Assembly: GCA_007129085.1 (NCBI GenBank)
Contig: SKWF01000067.1
Span: 1 to 6,055 of the forward strand
Direction of reading: 5' to 3'
Source: Balneolaceae bacterium
GTDB taxonomy: Bacteria > Bacteroidota > Rhodothermia > Balneolales > Balneolaceae
DNA length: 6,055 nt
In this document: piece after piece, positions 1-6,055 of the stretch
Position numbering within the stretch: the stretch's first letter is position 1
Layout of the letters: every line of letters starts with the position of its first letter
The notes under the pieces: model-generated
The model's input: the letters and a program-made list of their open reading frames with translations, nothing else
Told to the model about the DNA's origin: nothing
The model's database searches: none
Translations under genes and position numbers: made by a program

Positions 1-706
1 CTGCGTCCGCAAGAACTTCTCCCCACGGGTTGATGATCATCGAATGCCCATATGTAAAGCGATTTTCACCATGGCGTCCGGTCTGCGCCGGAGCGATTAC
101 ATAAGCGCTGTTTTCTATCGCCCGTGCCCGAAGCAGCGTTTTCCAGTGCGCATCGCCGGTGGGACGAGTAAATGCCGCAGGCACCGTAAGCAGTACGGCC
201 CCCTCCTCCATCAGTTTTCTATAGAGCTCGGGAAAACGCACATCATAGCAGATGGAAAAACCTATTGAGGGCAGATCTTCAGATTCATAAACGACAGCCT
301 CTGGTTTGCCGCCCTGGACATGGGCCGATTCCCGATAGGATTCATCTTCGGAAACCACGGCATCAAACAGGTGGATTTTATCATACTGCGCCACCGTGGT
401 ACCATCCGGGCCAATGAGCACACTCCGGTTATACATCTTCCCTCCTTCGCTCAGGACAGGGTAACCACCTCCAAGCAGGAATATCTTCAGCTCTTTAGCC
501 CAGGCGGGCAGCTGTTCGTCTACAGCTTGTTGTATCTCAGCGGCGTGATCCATCTTTTCTTTCTCCCTGCCAAGAAATGCAAAATTTTCGGGTAGGCAGA
601 TGAACGTAGCACCATCATCTGCGGCTTCTGCTACAAAACGATACGCATCACCCAGGCTCTTCTCTACATCAGGCTGACTATTTAACTGTATGGCTGCTGC
701 TTTCAT
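1..706 (-). CDS. Carbon-nitrogen hydrolase, Nit1-type (probable deaminated glutathione amidase), 3' end cut by window edge
   Basis: Reading leftwards from the ATG at 706-704 gives 235 uninterrupted codons to the window edge, so the C-terminus is missing (Nit1/Nit2 proteins usually have about 260-290 residues). All three residues of the nitrilase-superfamily triad are visible: Glu40 in LPENFAF, Lys110 in YDKIHLFD, and the nucleophile Cys153 in SICYDVRFPEL. The later segments AHWKTLLRARAIENSAYV (about 187-203) and YGHSMIINPWGEVLA (about 219-233) closely resemble the Nit1/YbeM branch. Known members hydrolyse deaminated glutathione, a wasteful transaminase side product, so this is a cytosolic metabolite-repair enzyme. 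An omega-amidase (Nit2-like) or other amidase activity cannot be excluded. No signal peptide or clear Shine-Dalgarno sequence is seen. The ATG was chosen because the typical N-terminal strand (MKAAAIQLNS) starts right there. It is divergent from the OsmC gene, with the repeat element between them. Confidence 0.93.
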   Translation of the reverse strand, partial: MKAAAIQLNSQPDVEKSLGDAYRFVAEAADDGATFICLPENFAFLGREKEKMDHAAEIQQAVDEQLPAWAKELKIFLLGGGYPVLSEGGKMYNRSVLIGPDGTTVAQYDKIHLFDAVVSEDESYRESAHVQGGKPEAVVYESEDLPSIGFSICYDVRFPELYRKLMEEGAVLLTVPAAFTRPTGDAHWKTLLRARAIENSAYVIAPAQTGRHGENRFTYGHSMIINPWGEVLADA

Positions 707-824
707 AATCTGTTTACTTGTATGAAAAGTGTCTTAATAAAATTTAGAAATGTCTAATTAAAGGAGGCATTGAAAAACCTTAATGCATTAACATTTCGAC
801 TTCACTCCACTACGTTTCGTTGCG

Positions 825-857
825 CCTGTCTGCAGAATCCGCCGGCTGGCGGACAGG
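825..857. repeat. GC-rich inner hairpin of the 761-952 element
   Basis: CCGCC (839-843) and GGCGG (848-852) pair around a GGCT loop. The stem is extended by CCTGTC (825-830) pairing with GACAGG (852-857, sharing one G), with an 8-nt bulge (831-838) on the left side. The bulge looks like an insertion or divergence in an originally continuous palindrome. Confidence 0.55.
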
Positions 858-860
858 CAG

Positions 861-891
861 GCTCAATGTGACGTTTAACGTCATACTGAGC
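861..891. repeat. 31-nt near-perfect hairpin inside the 761-952 element
   Basis: GCTCA (861-865) pairs with TGAGC (887-891), and TGACGT (869-874) pairs with ACGTCA (878-883), around a TTA loop. Between the two blocks one T-A and one G-T wobble pair form and one A-C mismatch remains. This is the strongest simple stem in the element. No T-tract follows on either strand, so it does not look like an intrinsic terminator. Confidence 0.6.
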
Positions 892-969
892 GCAATGAGG
901 AGTGGAGCGACGAATGAACTCGAAGTATATCTGTCTTTTTCAAAACCTCCTTAAAATGTACCTGAAATA

Positions 970-1038
970 GATTAGCTCAGCAAGCATGGCGGATTGGTTA
1001 AACTATAAAATACTTCTGCTAAACTGAGTAGTCTAATC
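970..1038. repeat. Imperfect long-range inverted repeat, function unknown
   Basis: GATTAG-CTCAG (970-980) followed by AGCA (983-986) can pair with TGCT (1017-1020), CTGAG (1024-1028) and CTAATC (1033-1038), giving about 15 base pairs interrupted by small bulges. The apical loop of about 30 nt is AT-rich. It lies just outside the 761-952 element and could be a decayed repeat, a regulatory stem or coincidence. Confidence 0.25.
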
Positions 1039-1112
1039 ACGGCGTCACGGCGGTTTTCACAACGGACACAGCAACATCCTCGCATGGGAACAATGCGAAA
1101 AACTTCCACACA

Positions 1113-1136
1113 CGTTCGAACGGGGACGTTCGAATT
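1113..1136. promoter_or_regulatory. Candidate operator: paired TTCGAA palindromes upstream of the OsmC gene
   Basis: A perfect 10-bp palindrome CGTTCGAACG (1113-1122) is followed after GGGA by a second CGTTCGAA (1127-1134). The centres are 14 bp apart. The pair sits about 37-60 bp before the ATG at 1173, where a regulator of this gene could bind. The identity of any regulator is unknown. Confidence 0.3.
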
Positions 1137-1172
1137 ACTATCTTAAGAAAAAAATAAGTAACCAATTATCTC

Positions 1173-1682
1173 ATGGACTCCGAAAAACTTCGTTCTCTAC
1201 AAGCTCCTCTGAAATCAAAATACAAAGATGATCCCGATTCTGCGGTGGTAACACTCTCCTCGGAAGGAAAAATCGGCGATGGTGTAACCTGCAAAGTGGA
1301 TACTGGCAAAGCAATGGTTGAGGCGGGGCTTCATCCCGCTACGGGCGGTGACGGAATGGCGGCCTGCTCCGGGGATATGCTGCTCGATGCTCTTGTTGCC
1401 TGCGCCGGCGTTACGTTGGGAGCCGTATCAACCGCTATTGGCGTGGAACTGGGTGAAGAAACCAAAGTAACCGCAGAGGGCGACCTCGATTTTCGCGGCA
1501 CGCTGGGCGTATCCAAAGAGGCTTCCGTTGGGTTTAAAGATATTCGCTTAACCTTTCATTTGGAAACCGATGCCGATGAGGATCAAATCGCATCACTCAT
1601 AAAATTAACGGAGCGATACTGCGTGGTTTTCCAAACGCTTAATAACAAACCGAACCTTGTTACCGGTCATAAAATCGTGTAG
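1173..1682 (+). CDS. OsmC family protein (thiol-dependent peroxidase-like)
   Basis: This 169-residue cytosolic protein has the OsmC/Ohr superfamily layout: an N-terminal strand region (about 23-50), a long central helix carrying the first conserved cysteine (Cys77 in DALVACAGVTL), a second strand region (about 97-131), and a C-terminal helix with the second cysteine (Cys150 in TERYCVVFQTL). In studied members this pair reduces organic or fatty-acid hydroperoxides. Extra cysteines are at 40 and 65. The protein is somewhat longer than classical OsmC/Ohr (about 140 residues) because of a charged N-terminal extension. Sequence alone does not separate OsmC, Ohr and YhfA-like branches; the ERYC motif is closer to the general OsmC-like/YhfA style than to Ohr. 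The ATG is preceded by an A-rich leader rather than a Shine-Dalgarno sequence. It is transcribed alone and converges on the histidine kinase gene, with only 14 bp between the two stops. Confidence 0.9.
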   Translation: MDSEKLRSLQAPLKSKYKDDPDSAVVTLSSEGKIGDGVTCKVDTGKAMVEAGLHPATGGDGMAACSGDMLLDALVACAGVTLGAVSTAIGVELGEETKVTAEGDLDFRGTLGVSKEASVGFKDIRLTFHLETDADEDQIASLIKLTERYCVVFQTLNNKPNLVTGHKIV

Positions 1683-1696
1683 CAGAATCATCCGTT

Positions 1697-3103
1697 TTAT
1701 TCGGCCCCTCTGCTGATGGGGCCGATATACTCTCCCCTTTCAAATGAAAATTTAAAATGGAATCCCTGGTGTGATTTGTACTCCCAATCTGCCTCCAGCT
1801 GTTTTAGAAGCGTATCGATGATCATCATGCCAAAATTTCCACCTTCATCAAAGTCTACATCTTCCGGCAGGCCTACGCCAAAATCGCGATAGAAGAATGA
1901 AACGGAATCGCCATTCTCTTCAGTTTTGATGGAGATTTTTTTGTCACGCTCATTCGGAAAGGCGTGCTTTAGTGAGTTCGAAATCAATTCGTTTATCAGG
2001 AGTCCGCACGGTATGGCTTGGTCTAAACTGAGTGAAAATGGTGCCAATTCGAGAGTGAATGCCAGCTCAGCATCTCCGCCCGAAAATGATTTTTTGATAG
2101 TATCGGTAAGATCCCGGAGATATCTTTCAGTACAAATCTCATGGATATGATCTTGTTGGTAAAGCAGCTCATGAACCTTTGAAATGGAGAGTATTCTCAG
2201 CTGTGTAGCTTTTAATTTCGATAGCGTCTCCAAATCATCAATATCAGTTGACTGAAGCTCTATCAACCCGCTGATAATAGCCAAATTATTTTTTACGCGG
2301 TGATGAACTTCCTGCAAAAGCGCCTCCTTCTCCGTTACCACTTTCTTCAGCTCTCTTTGTGATGTAACCAACTCAGTTACATCCTGACCAACCGTGTGCA
2401 CCGCCTTTTTCCCATTAAATGTAAACGGTACAGATTGCGCCTTTACAAATCGTCGTTCCCCCTTTTTATCCATAATGCCTAAAATCCTTGGGGATATATT
2501 CCCTCCGCTTTGCGCCCTTTCTATTCTCTCTTGAAGCTCCTCCATCGTCATGTCATCATCGTCGTGGCGCACAAACTCACCAATCAAATCCGCAGGGTTT
2601 GAGTACCCATAAATTTCCGCACCGGCTTGATTGATATACTGGATGATGCCATCAATAGATATTTGAACCAGATCTGCACTCTTCTCCACCATCTCTTTCC
2701 ATTTCGGATCCGTTATCTCATCAAATGAGGGGGTACTTTGCACTGCTTTTGAAATCAAAAATTTCAATCTGGTGGTGAGTTGTTTTTCATCTGCCGGCAG
2801 TGGGATAATTTCATCCGCATGGTGGATATGATCATGAACTGAATTCCAGTCATCATCAGAACAGAATAATATTGTGGATGAATGTGTTCGGTCACCTTCG
2901 CTTCGATCAAGCCAAGAGAGGTTGTTCAAAAATTCAGACACATCCAACAACAGCAGGTCTGCGGTTAATGAGTCCGTAATCTCTGCAGAATCACCATTTT
3001 TGTTGATGATAGAGCTGACATTCTGTAGGAGTGAAGGGTCCGATATTTTTAGACCAACCTCTATCTCTTTTTCTACCGCTAAAGGTTCTTCCTGTTCTGC
3101 CAT
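1697..3103 (-). CDS. Soluble sensor histidine kinase: degenerate REC-like domain, PAS, HisKA_2, HATPase
   Basis: Numbered from the ATG at 3103, this is a 468-residue protein with no signal peptide or membrane segment. Residues about 14-120 look like a receiver fold: LLLLDVSEF carries an Asp at the phospho-acceptor position (54), but the usual Lys-Pro near the end is replaced by PLPADEKQ. Residues about 132-245 are a PAS domain (DLVQISIDGIIQYINQAG through VGQDVTEL), followed by a short helical linker. The H-box EVHHRVKNNL (265-274, probable phospho-His268) marks the HisKA_2 class. The ATPase has an N-box INELISNSLKHAF (370-382), a G1 motif DFGVG (407-411) and a G2-like GNFGM (422-426). It probably phosphorylates an unlinked response regulator, since none is in view. 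It lies 113 bp after the RND pump gene in the same direction. A TTG two codons upstream (3109) is an alternative start; ATG is preferred on codon type. Neither has a well-spaced Shine-Dalgarno sequence. Confidence 0.92.
   Translation of the reverse strand: MAEQEEPLAVEKEIEVGLKISDPSLLQNVSSIINKNGDSAEITDSLTADLLLLDVSEFLNNLSWLDRSEGDRTHSSTILFCSDDDWNSVHDHIHHADEIIPLPADEKQLTTRLKFLISKAVQSTPSFDEITDPKWKEMVEKSADLVQISIDGIIQYINQAGAEIYGYSNPADLIGEFVRHDDDDMTMEELQERIERAQSGGNISPRILGIMDKKGERRFVKAQSVPFTFNGKKAVHTVGQDVTELVTSQRELKKVVTEKEALLQEVHHRVKNNLAIISGLIELQSTDIDDLETLSKLKATQLRILSISKVHELLYQQDHIHEICTERYLRDLTDTIKKSFSGGDAELAFTLELAPFSLSLDQAIPCGLLINELISNSLKHAFPNERDKKISIKTEENGDSVSFFYRDFGVGLPEDVDFDEGGNFGMMIIDTLLKQLEADWEYKSHQGFHFKFSFERGEYIGPISRGAE
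1701..1725. terminator. Candidate hairpin terminator between convergent genes
   Basis: TCGGCCCC (1701-1708) and GGGGCCGA (1718-1725) form a perfect 8-bp stem with a 9-nt loop. It lies 19 bp past the OsmC stop and overlaps the last codons of the kinase gene. Downstream on the plus strand there is only a broken pyrimidine run (TATACTCTCCCCTTTC), and on the minus strand TAAAACGG, so the U-tract is weak both ways. It may end OsmC transcription or act for both genes. Confidence 0.4.
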
Positions 3104-3155
3104 ATGCAATTAACTTTACTTTCCAATCTCTCCGTAGGACAAGCGCTGAATAGTT

Positions 3156-3198
3156 AATTTATCCATTTAGAGTAGATTTGCAAACAGCTTGGATAAAT
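3156..3198 (-). promoter_or_regulatory. Possible weak promoter and inverted repeat in the pump-kinase gap
   Basis: On the minus strand, TTGCAA (3183-3178) and TAAATT (3161-3156) are 16 bp apart and could form a weak sigma-70-like promoter for the kinase, about 52 bp before its ATG. The same stretch is bracketed by a perfect 8-bp inverted repeat, ATTTATCC (3157-3164) and GGATAAAT (3191-3198), with an internal palindrome TTTGCAAA (3177-3184). An operator is possible. A terminator for the pump gene is less likely because the stem is AT-rich and lacks a T-run. Confidence 0.2.
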
Positions 3199-3216
3199 CT
3201 AACGGTTTGAATCTCT

Positions 3217-6055
3217 CTACTTTTTACCTGCCTCCAGCAATCCTTTCTTCACCCATTCGCGACGCTCTTTCGAAATTCCAATTACTATGGCCGGTACCAC
3301 GAACAATGTTAAGATTGTAGCAAACGTCAATCCTCCAATCACTGATCGTGCAAGCGGACTCCAGGTTTCAGACCCGGCTCCAATCTCCAGAGCAAGCGGT
3401 ATCATAGAGAAAATTGTGGTAAGTGCCGTAAGCAAAATGGGGCGCATGCGGCGTTTACAAGCTTGTAGAAATGCGATGAGATATGCGCGGTCCCGTGTGG
3501 CAGTGCGGCCTGTGTATTGATGGATATAATCCACCAGCACAATTCCGTTGTTCACCACAATGCCCACCAAAATCACAATTCCAATGTAGGCCGGTACACT
3601 AAGCGGCGTGTTTGTCATAAACAGGAATACCAGCGAACCGAAAAAGGCCAGTGGCACCGTAAACATAATGATGAATGGATCACGAAGATTTTCGAAGATC
3701 GACGCCATTACCATATAGGTTAACAGCAGCGAAAATAGGAACGCAAATCCTAACTCACGCTGGCTATCGTCCATACTTCTTGTCGTTCCTGTAAAATCGT
3801 ACCGATATCCATCCGGCAGTACAACATCATCGGTTAATATTTCGCTGATTTCTGCTCGCATATCCGCGGGATTTCCCTCTACGTTCACCGTCAGATCTAC
3901 AAATACTTCACGGTCGCGCCGGGAAATACGGTTCATTCCCTGCTGAAATTCGAAACTTCCGACTCCTAAAATGGGTACGCGAACATCTTCCGCCTGAATC
4001 ACATCCAGTGCAAACAGATCACTTCGGTTTTGAAAACGGTCGCGGTCATTCCGCACCTGGATGGGGATCTCCCGGCCATCTTCTCTAAAAAACCCTGCTC
4101 TTGTTCCTCTCGCCTGCGTTCCAAACGCGTTGGCAACTTCATTAGCAGATACTCCAAGCCGGCTGATTCGTTGCCGATCGAGCGCATAGTGGAGCTCCGG
4201 TGTGGGGCGGTTCCGATTTGTTGAAACCGAGGTAATATTCTCTTCCTGTGTCAGGCGTTCATCAATCCGGGTAGCGTACTCCATGAGCACATCCGTATCG
4301 GGCCCGATGAGACTAATCTGCAGGCCTCGCCCACCCCAGCCGCCGCGTCCACCGGGGATTCCACCTCCGCCACTCTCCTGTATTTCCAGGTCTACATCCT
4401 GGGAATCGAGCATTTCGCGGGTTTCATCAATCAAATCTGCCGTGCTTCTATCCCGCTCTCGATGATCGGTGAGCAACACCTTCATCTCCCCGAGATTAGA
4501 TTCCGTACTCCAGCGCTGACGGCCAATACTGGTGATGACGGTTTGAATTTCCGGAACGGCCAAAAGCTGATCCGTATAATTACGAAGCTCTGTTGCCGTA
4601 TTATAGAGCTGGTTGCCCGCAGGAAACGTTACCTGAACCGTATATTCACCGCTATCGGATTCAGGGAAAAACTCGCCGGGAATAGTTCGAAAAAGGAAAA
4701 CCGACCCCACAATAATTCCAACTACAAATAGGACTACTACATATTTTCTGTCGAGTATCCAGAACAGGATTCGCCCATAATTTTTCTCCAGGGCATGAAT
4801 CCAGCGAAACGTGAGGTTCTTTCGGTTAAACTCTTCACGTTTTAAAATCAGTGAAGCGAGCACAGGAATCAGAATTATAGATGCCAGGTACGAACTGGTA
4901 ATCGCAATAGAAATTGTGAGTGCAAGGTCGCGGGTAATTGCGCCCGTAACGCCGGAGACAGCTAAAATGGGTACAAAAACGGCAAGTGTTGTCAAGGTTG
5001 ATCCAAGTAGTGCCCCGGCCACCTCGTTGGTCCCTTCAAGGGCAGCGTCCATCCGCTTTCTCCCCTCTTCTAATTTATTGGCAATACTTTCAGATACCAC
5101 AATGGAGTTATCCACCAGAAGCCCAATGGCCAGTGCCAGGCCGGTGATAGAGATAATATTCAGGCTGATATCCAGAAAGTACATGGCTCCAAAAGTTGCC
5201 GTCAGCGATACCGGAATACTCATCGCCACCACAAACGCAATTCGCCAACCCCCCATAAACAGCAACAGGATTAATATTACAGCGATCAATGCAATGAGCG
5301 CAGACTGTGCAAGGTTCGACACCGAATCTTCAATAAACTGCCCTTCGTTACTCAACACCTGCATTGAAACACTTCCCGGAAGCACATTCAGTATCGGATT
5401 GATCTCCGCCAACACCGCTTCGGCAACATCCAGCGTGTTCGCATCCGACTGCTTCTGAATTTCTACTTTTACGCTGTTTCTGCCATTCACCTCCTCAATA
5501 GAGTTGATATCGGCATAGGTATTTTCAACCAGCGCCACATCCGATACGCGAATGGGCGTTCCATCATCACTGCGCCGGACTACGGTGGCAGAAATTTCAT
5601 CAATAGAATGGAATACCGATTCAGCCCGAATGCTGTAGCTGATGCGATCCGCTACCAAGTTTCCAATCGGCTGATTGACGTTATTATTCTGCAGGGCACT
5701 TACCACTTGCGACGGAACCACACTGTGGCTCGCCATCGCATCGGGGTTTAGCGTTACATAAAAATTTCTCTGCAGGCCACCCCGTGTGTCGGCTGCTGCA
5801 ACTCCCCGGAGCCGCTCAAAACGCGGTTCAACGAGCTCCTCCGATAGCTGACGAAGTTCATCAAGCCCCATTGCATCCGACTCCAGGCTGATTTCAATAA
5901 TGGGAGAGCTGTCCGGATCGAACTGAAAAATTACAGGGTCATTTGCTTCAGTAGGCAGATCCACCCGAACCCGGTCGATCGCCTCGCGTACCCGCATCTC
6001 AGACTGCTGAATATTTGATCCGGGATCCATTCGCAGAATGATGAACGCCCCACCC
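3217..6055 (-). CDS. RND family efflux transporter permease (HAE1/AcrB-like), N-terminus cut by window edge
   Basis: The frame is open to the right edge: 945 complete residues, of which the first in-frame Met (6030) is residue 9, so that Met is internal and not the start. Compared with AcrB (about 1050 residues), roughly the first 80-90 residues, including membrane segment 1, are missing. Numbered from that internal Met: porter domain to about 235, membrane segments 2-6 at about 241-395, segment 7 at about 430-448, second porter domain about 450-757, and segments 8-12 at about 760-920. Segment 4 has GLLVDNSIVV (303-312), keeping one of the two AcrB proton-relay Asp residues (D307, then Asn). 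Segment 10 has VGIVVNNGIVLVDY (822-835), with Asn where AcrB has its key Lys. A Gly-rich loop (554-569) lies in the second porter domain. The protein works as an inner-membrane trimer exporting drugs, solvents or similar compounds by proton antiport, normally with a membrane-fusion protein, expected beyond the right edge. Substrate is not predictable. CusA-type metal export is unlikely from the segment 4 motif. Confidence 0.93.
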   Translation of the reverse strand, partial: GGAFIILRMDPGSNIQQSEMRVREAIDRVRVDLPTEANDPVIFQFDPDSSPIIEISLESDAMGLDELRQLSEELVEPRFERLRGVAAADTRGGLQRNFYVTLNPDAMASHSVVPSQVVSALQNNNVNQPIGNLVADRISYSIRAESVFHSIDEISATVVRRSDDGTPIRVSDVALVENTYADINSIEEVNGRNSVKVEIQKQSDANTLDVAEAVLAEINPILNVLPGSVSMQVLSNEGQFIEDSVSNLAQSALIALIAVILILLLFMGGWRIAFVVAMSIPVSLTATFGAMYFLDISLNIISITGLALAIGLLVDNSIVVSESIANKLEEGRKRMDAALEGTNEVAGALLGSTLTTLAVFVPILAVSGVTGAITRDLALTISIAITSSYLASIILIPVLASLILKREEFNRKNLTFRWIHALEKNYGRILFWILDRKYVVVLFVVGIIVGSVFLFRTIPGEFFPESDSGEYTVQVTFPAGNQLYNTATELRNYTDQLLAVPEIQTVITSIGRQRWSTESNLGEMKVLLTDHRERDRSTADLIDETREMLDSQDVDLEIQESGGGGIPGGRGGWGGRGLQISLIGPDTDVLMEYATRIDERLTQEENITSVSTNRNRPTPELHYALDRQRISRLGVSANEVANAFGTQARGTRAGFFREDGREIPIQVRNDRDRFQNRSDLFALDVIQAEDVRVPILGVGSFEFQQGMNRISRRDREVFVDLTVNVEGNPADMRAEISEILTDDVVLPDGYRYDFTGTTRSMDDSQRELGFAFLFSLLLTYMVMASIFENLRDPFIIMFTVPLAFFGSLVFLFMTNTPLSVPAYIGIVILVGIVVNNGIVLVDYIHQYTGRTATRDRAYLIAFLQACKRRMRPILLTALTTIFSMIPLALEIGAGSETWSPLARSVIGGLTFATILTLFVVPAIVIGISKERREWVKKGLLEAGKK

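Larger units (their letters stand above)
761..952. repeat. 192-bp element with 17-bp terminal inverted repeats and nested hairpins (MITE-like or REP/BIME-like)
   Basis: The ends AAGGAGGCATTGAAAAA (761-777) and TTTTTCAAAACCTCCTT (936-952) are inverted copies matching at 15 of 17 positions. Inside lie a perfect 12-bp palindrome TTAATGCATTAA (780-791), two long arms that pair imperfectly (about 795-825 with 890-924, anchored by TTCGA/TCGAA at the outside and TTGCGC/GCGCAA at the inside), and two inner hairpins listed separately. The whole piece can therefore fold almost end to end. It has no coding capacity. The sequence around TCATACTGAGCGCAATGAGG resembles hairpin repeats found in many copies in Bacteroidota-related genomes; that comparison is from memory. 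No convincing target-site duplication is seen: TTAA occurs at both borders (758-761 and 951-954) but overlaps the repeat ends and may be chance. Alternatives are a structured non-coding RNA or a terminator cluster. Confidence 0.65.
707..1172. other. 466-bp non-coding intergenic region between divergent genes
   Basis: No convincing reading frame, tRNA or rRNA was found here. It should contain the promoters of both the leftward amidase gene and the rightward OsmC gene, but no textbook -35/-10 pair or Bacteroidota-type TAnnTTTG box stands out. Its contents are a 192-bp inverted-repeat element (761-952), a weak long-range inverted repeat (970-1038), an 8-bp tandem duplication TCACGGCG x2 (1037-1052), a short hairpin CGCAT/ATGCG (1081-1097), and a pair of TTCGAA palindromes (1113-1136). 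An A-rich leader runs into the ATG at 1173. Confidence 0.75.

Noticed and set aside
320..595. 91-codon open frame on the plus strand
   Set aside because: It is antisense to the amidase gene, which carries catalytic Glu, Lys and Cys in frame over the same region. The plus-strand product shows no family features.
970..1045. Possible tRNA (GCTCAG followed by GGTTAAA-like blocks)
   Set aside because: No acceptor stem, anticodon arm or GTTCGA-type T-loop lies at the right spacing. The GTTCGAA further on (1114-1120) is too distant and part of a palindrome pair.
1037..1052. Tandem duplication TCACGGCG x2
   Set aside because: Two copies of 8 bp are too few to call a repeat array; most likely replication slippage.
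1926..2150. 74-codon open frame on the plus strand opposite the kinase
   Set aside because: It is a shadow of the HATPase and DHp coding region with no motif or start signal.
4320..4380. GC-rich run inside the pump gene that could look like a structural DNA element
   Set aside because: It encodes the Gly-rich loop (GGGGIPGGRGGWGGRG) in frame, and similar Gly/Ser-rich loops occur at this place in related pumps.
4811..5458. 215-codon open frame on the plus strand
   Set aside because: It lies antisense within the RND pump gene, whose minus-strand protein has clear family motifs over the same bases. The plus-strand translation is low-complexity Ser/Ile/Ala-rich with no recognisable domain.
6028..6030. 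ATG as the start of the RND pump
   Set aside because: The frame stays open for eight further codons to the window edge, and the protein aligned from memory with AcrB lacks membrane segment 1, so the true start must be outside.

Overview
The window holds four protein-coding genes, two of them cut by the window edges. It also holds one 466-bp non-coding stretch dominated by a compact inverted-repeat element. The base composition is moderate by eye. The starts lack clear Shine-Dalgarno sequences, and the leader of the 1173 gene is A-rich. The protein styles (a Nit1-type amidase, a HisKA_2 kinase, and an RND pump with VDN and VNN motifs) together with the hairpin repeat suggest a Bacteroidota/Balneolota/Rhodothermota-type bacterium. 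That placement is an inference from style, not from a marker gene.

Layout from left to right. (1) Positions 1-706, minus strand: the first 235 residues of a carbon-nitrogen hydrolase of the Nit1/deaminated-glutathione-amidase type, with all three catalytic residues visible. (2) Positions 707-1172: no gene. A 192-bp element (761-952) has 17-bp imperfect terminal inverted repeats and nested hairpins. It is followed by a weak stem-like inverted repeat (970-1038) and a pair of TTCGAA-centred palindromes (1113-1136) just ahead of the next gene. (3) Positions 1173-1682, plus strand: an OsmC-family thiol peroxidase-like protein with both conserved cysteines. (4) Positions 1697-3103, minus strand, convergent with the OsmC gene: a soluble sensor histidine kinase built as degenerate receiver-like domain, PAS, HisKA_2 and HATPase. 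A GC-rich hairpin overlaps its last codons. (5) Positions 3217-6055, minus strand: almost all of an RND efflux transporter (HAE1-like), missing only its N-terminus at the right edge.

The pump and the kinase lie in the same direction with a 113-bp gap, so the kinase may be co-transcribed with the pump or have its own weak promoter in the gap. A membrane-fusion partner of the pump would be expected beyond the right edge. The amidase and the OsmC gene are divergently arranged around the repeat element. Both fit a thiol, peroxide or metabolite-repair theme, but nothing in the sequence proves a functional link. I see no phage, CRISPR, tRNA, rRNA or transposase gene. The gene content is ordinary for an efflux and stress neighbourhood. 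The most unusual structure is the 761-952 element.
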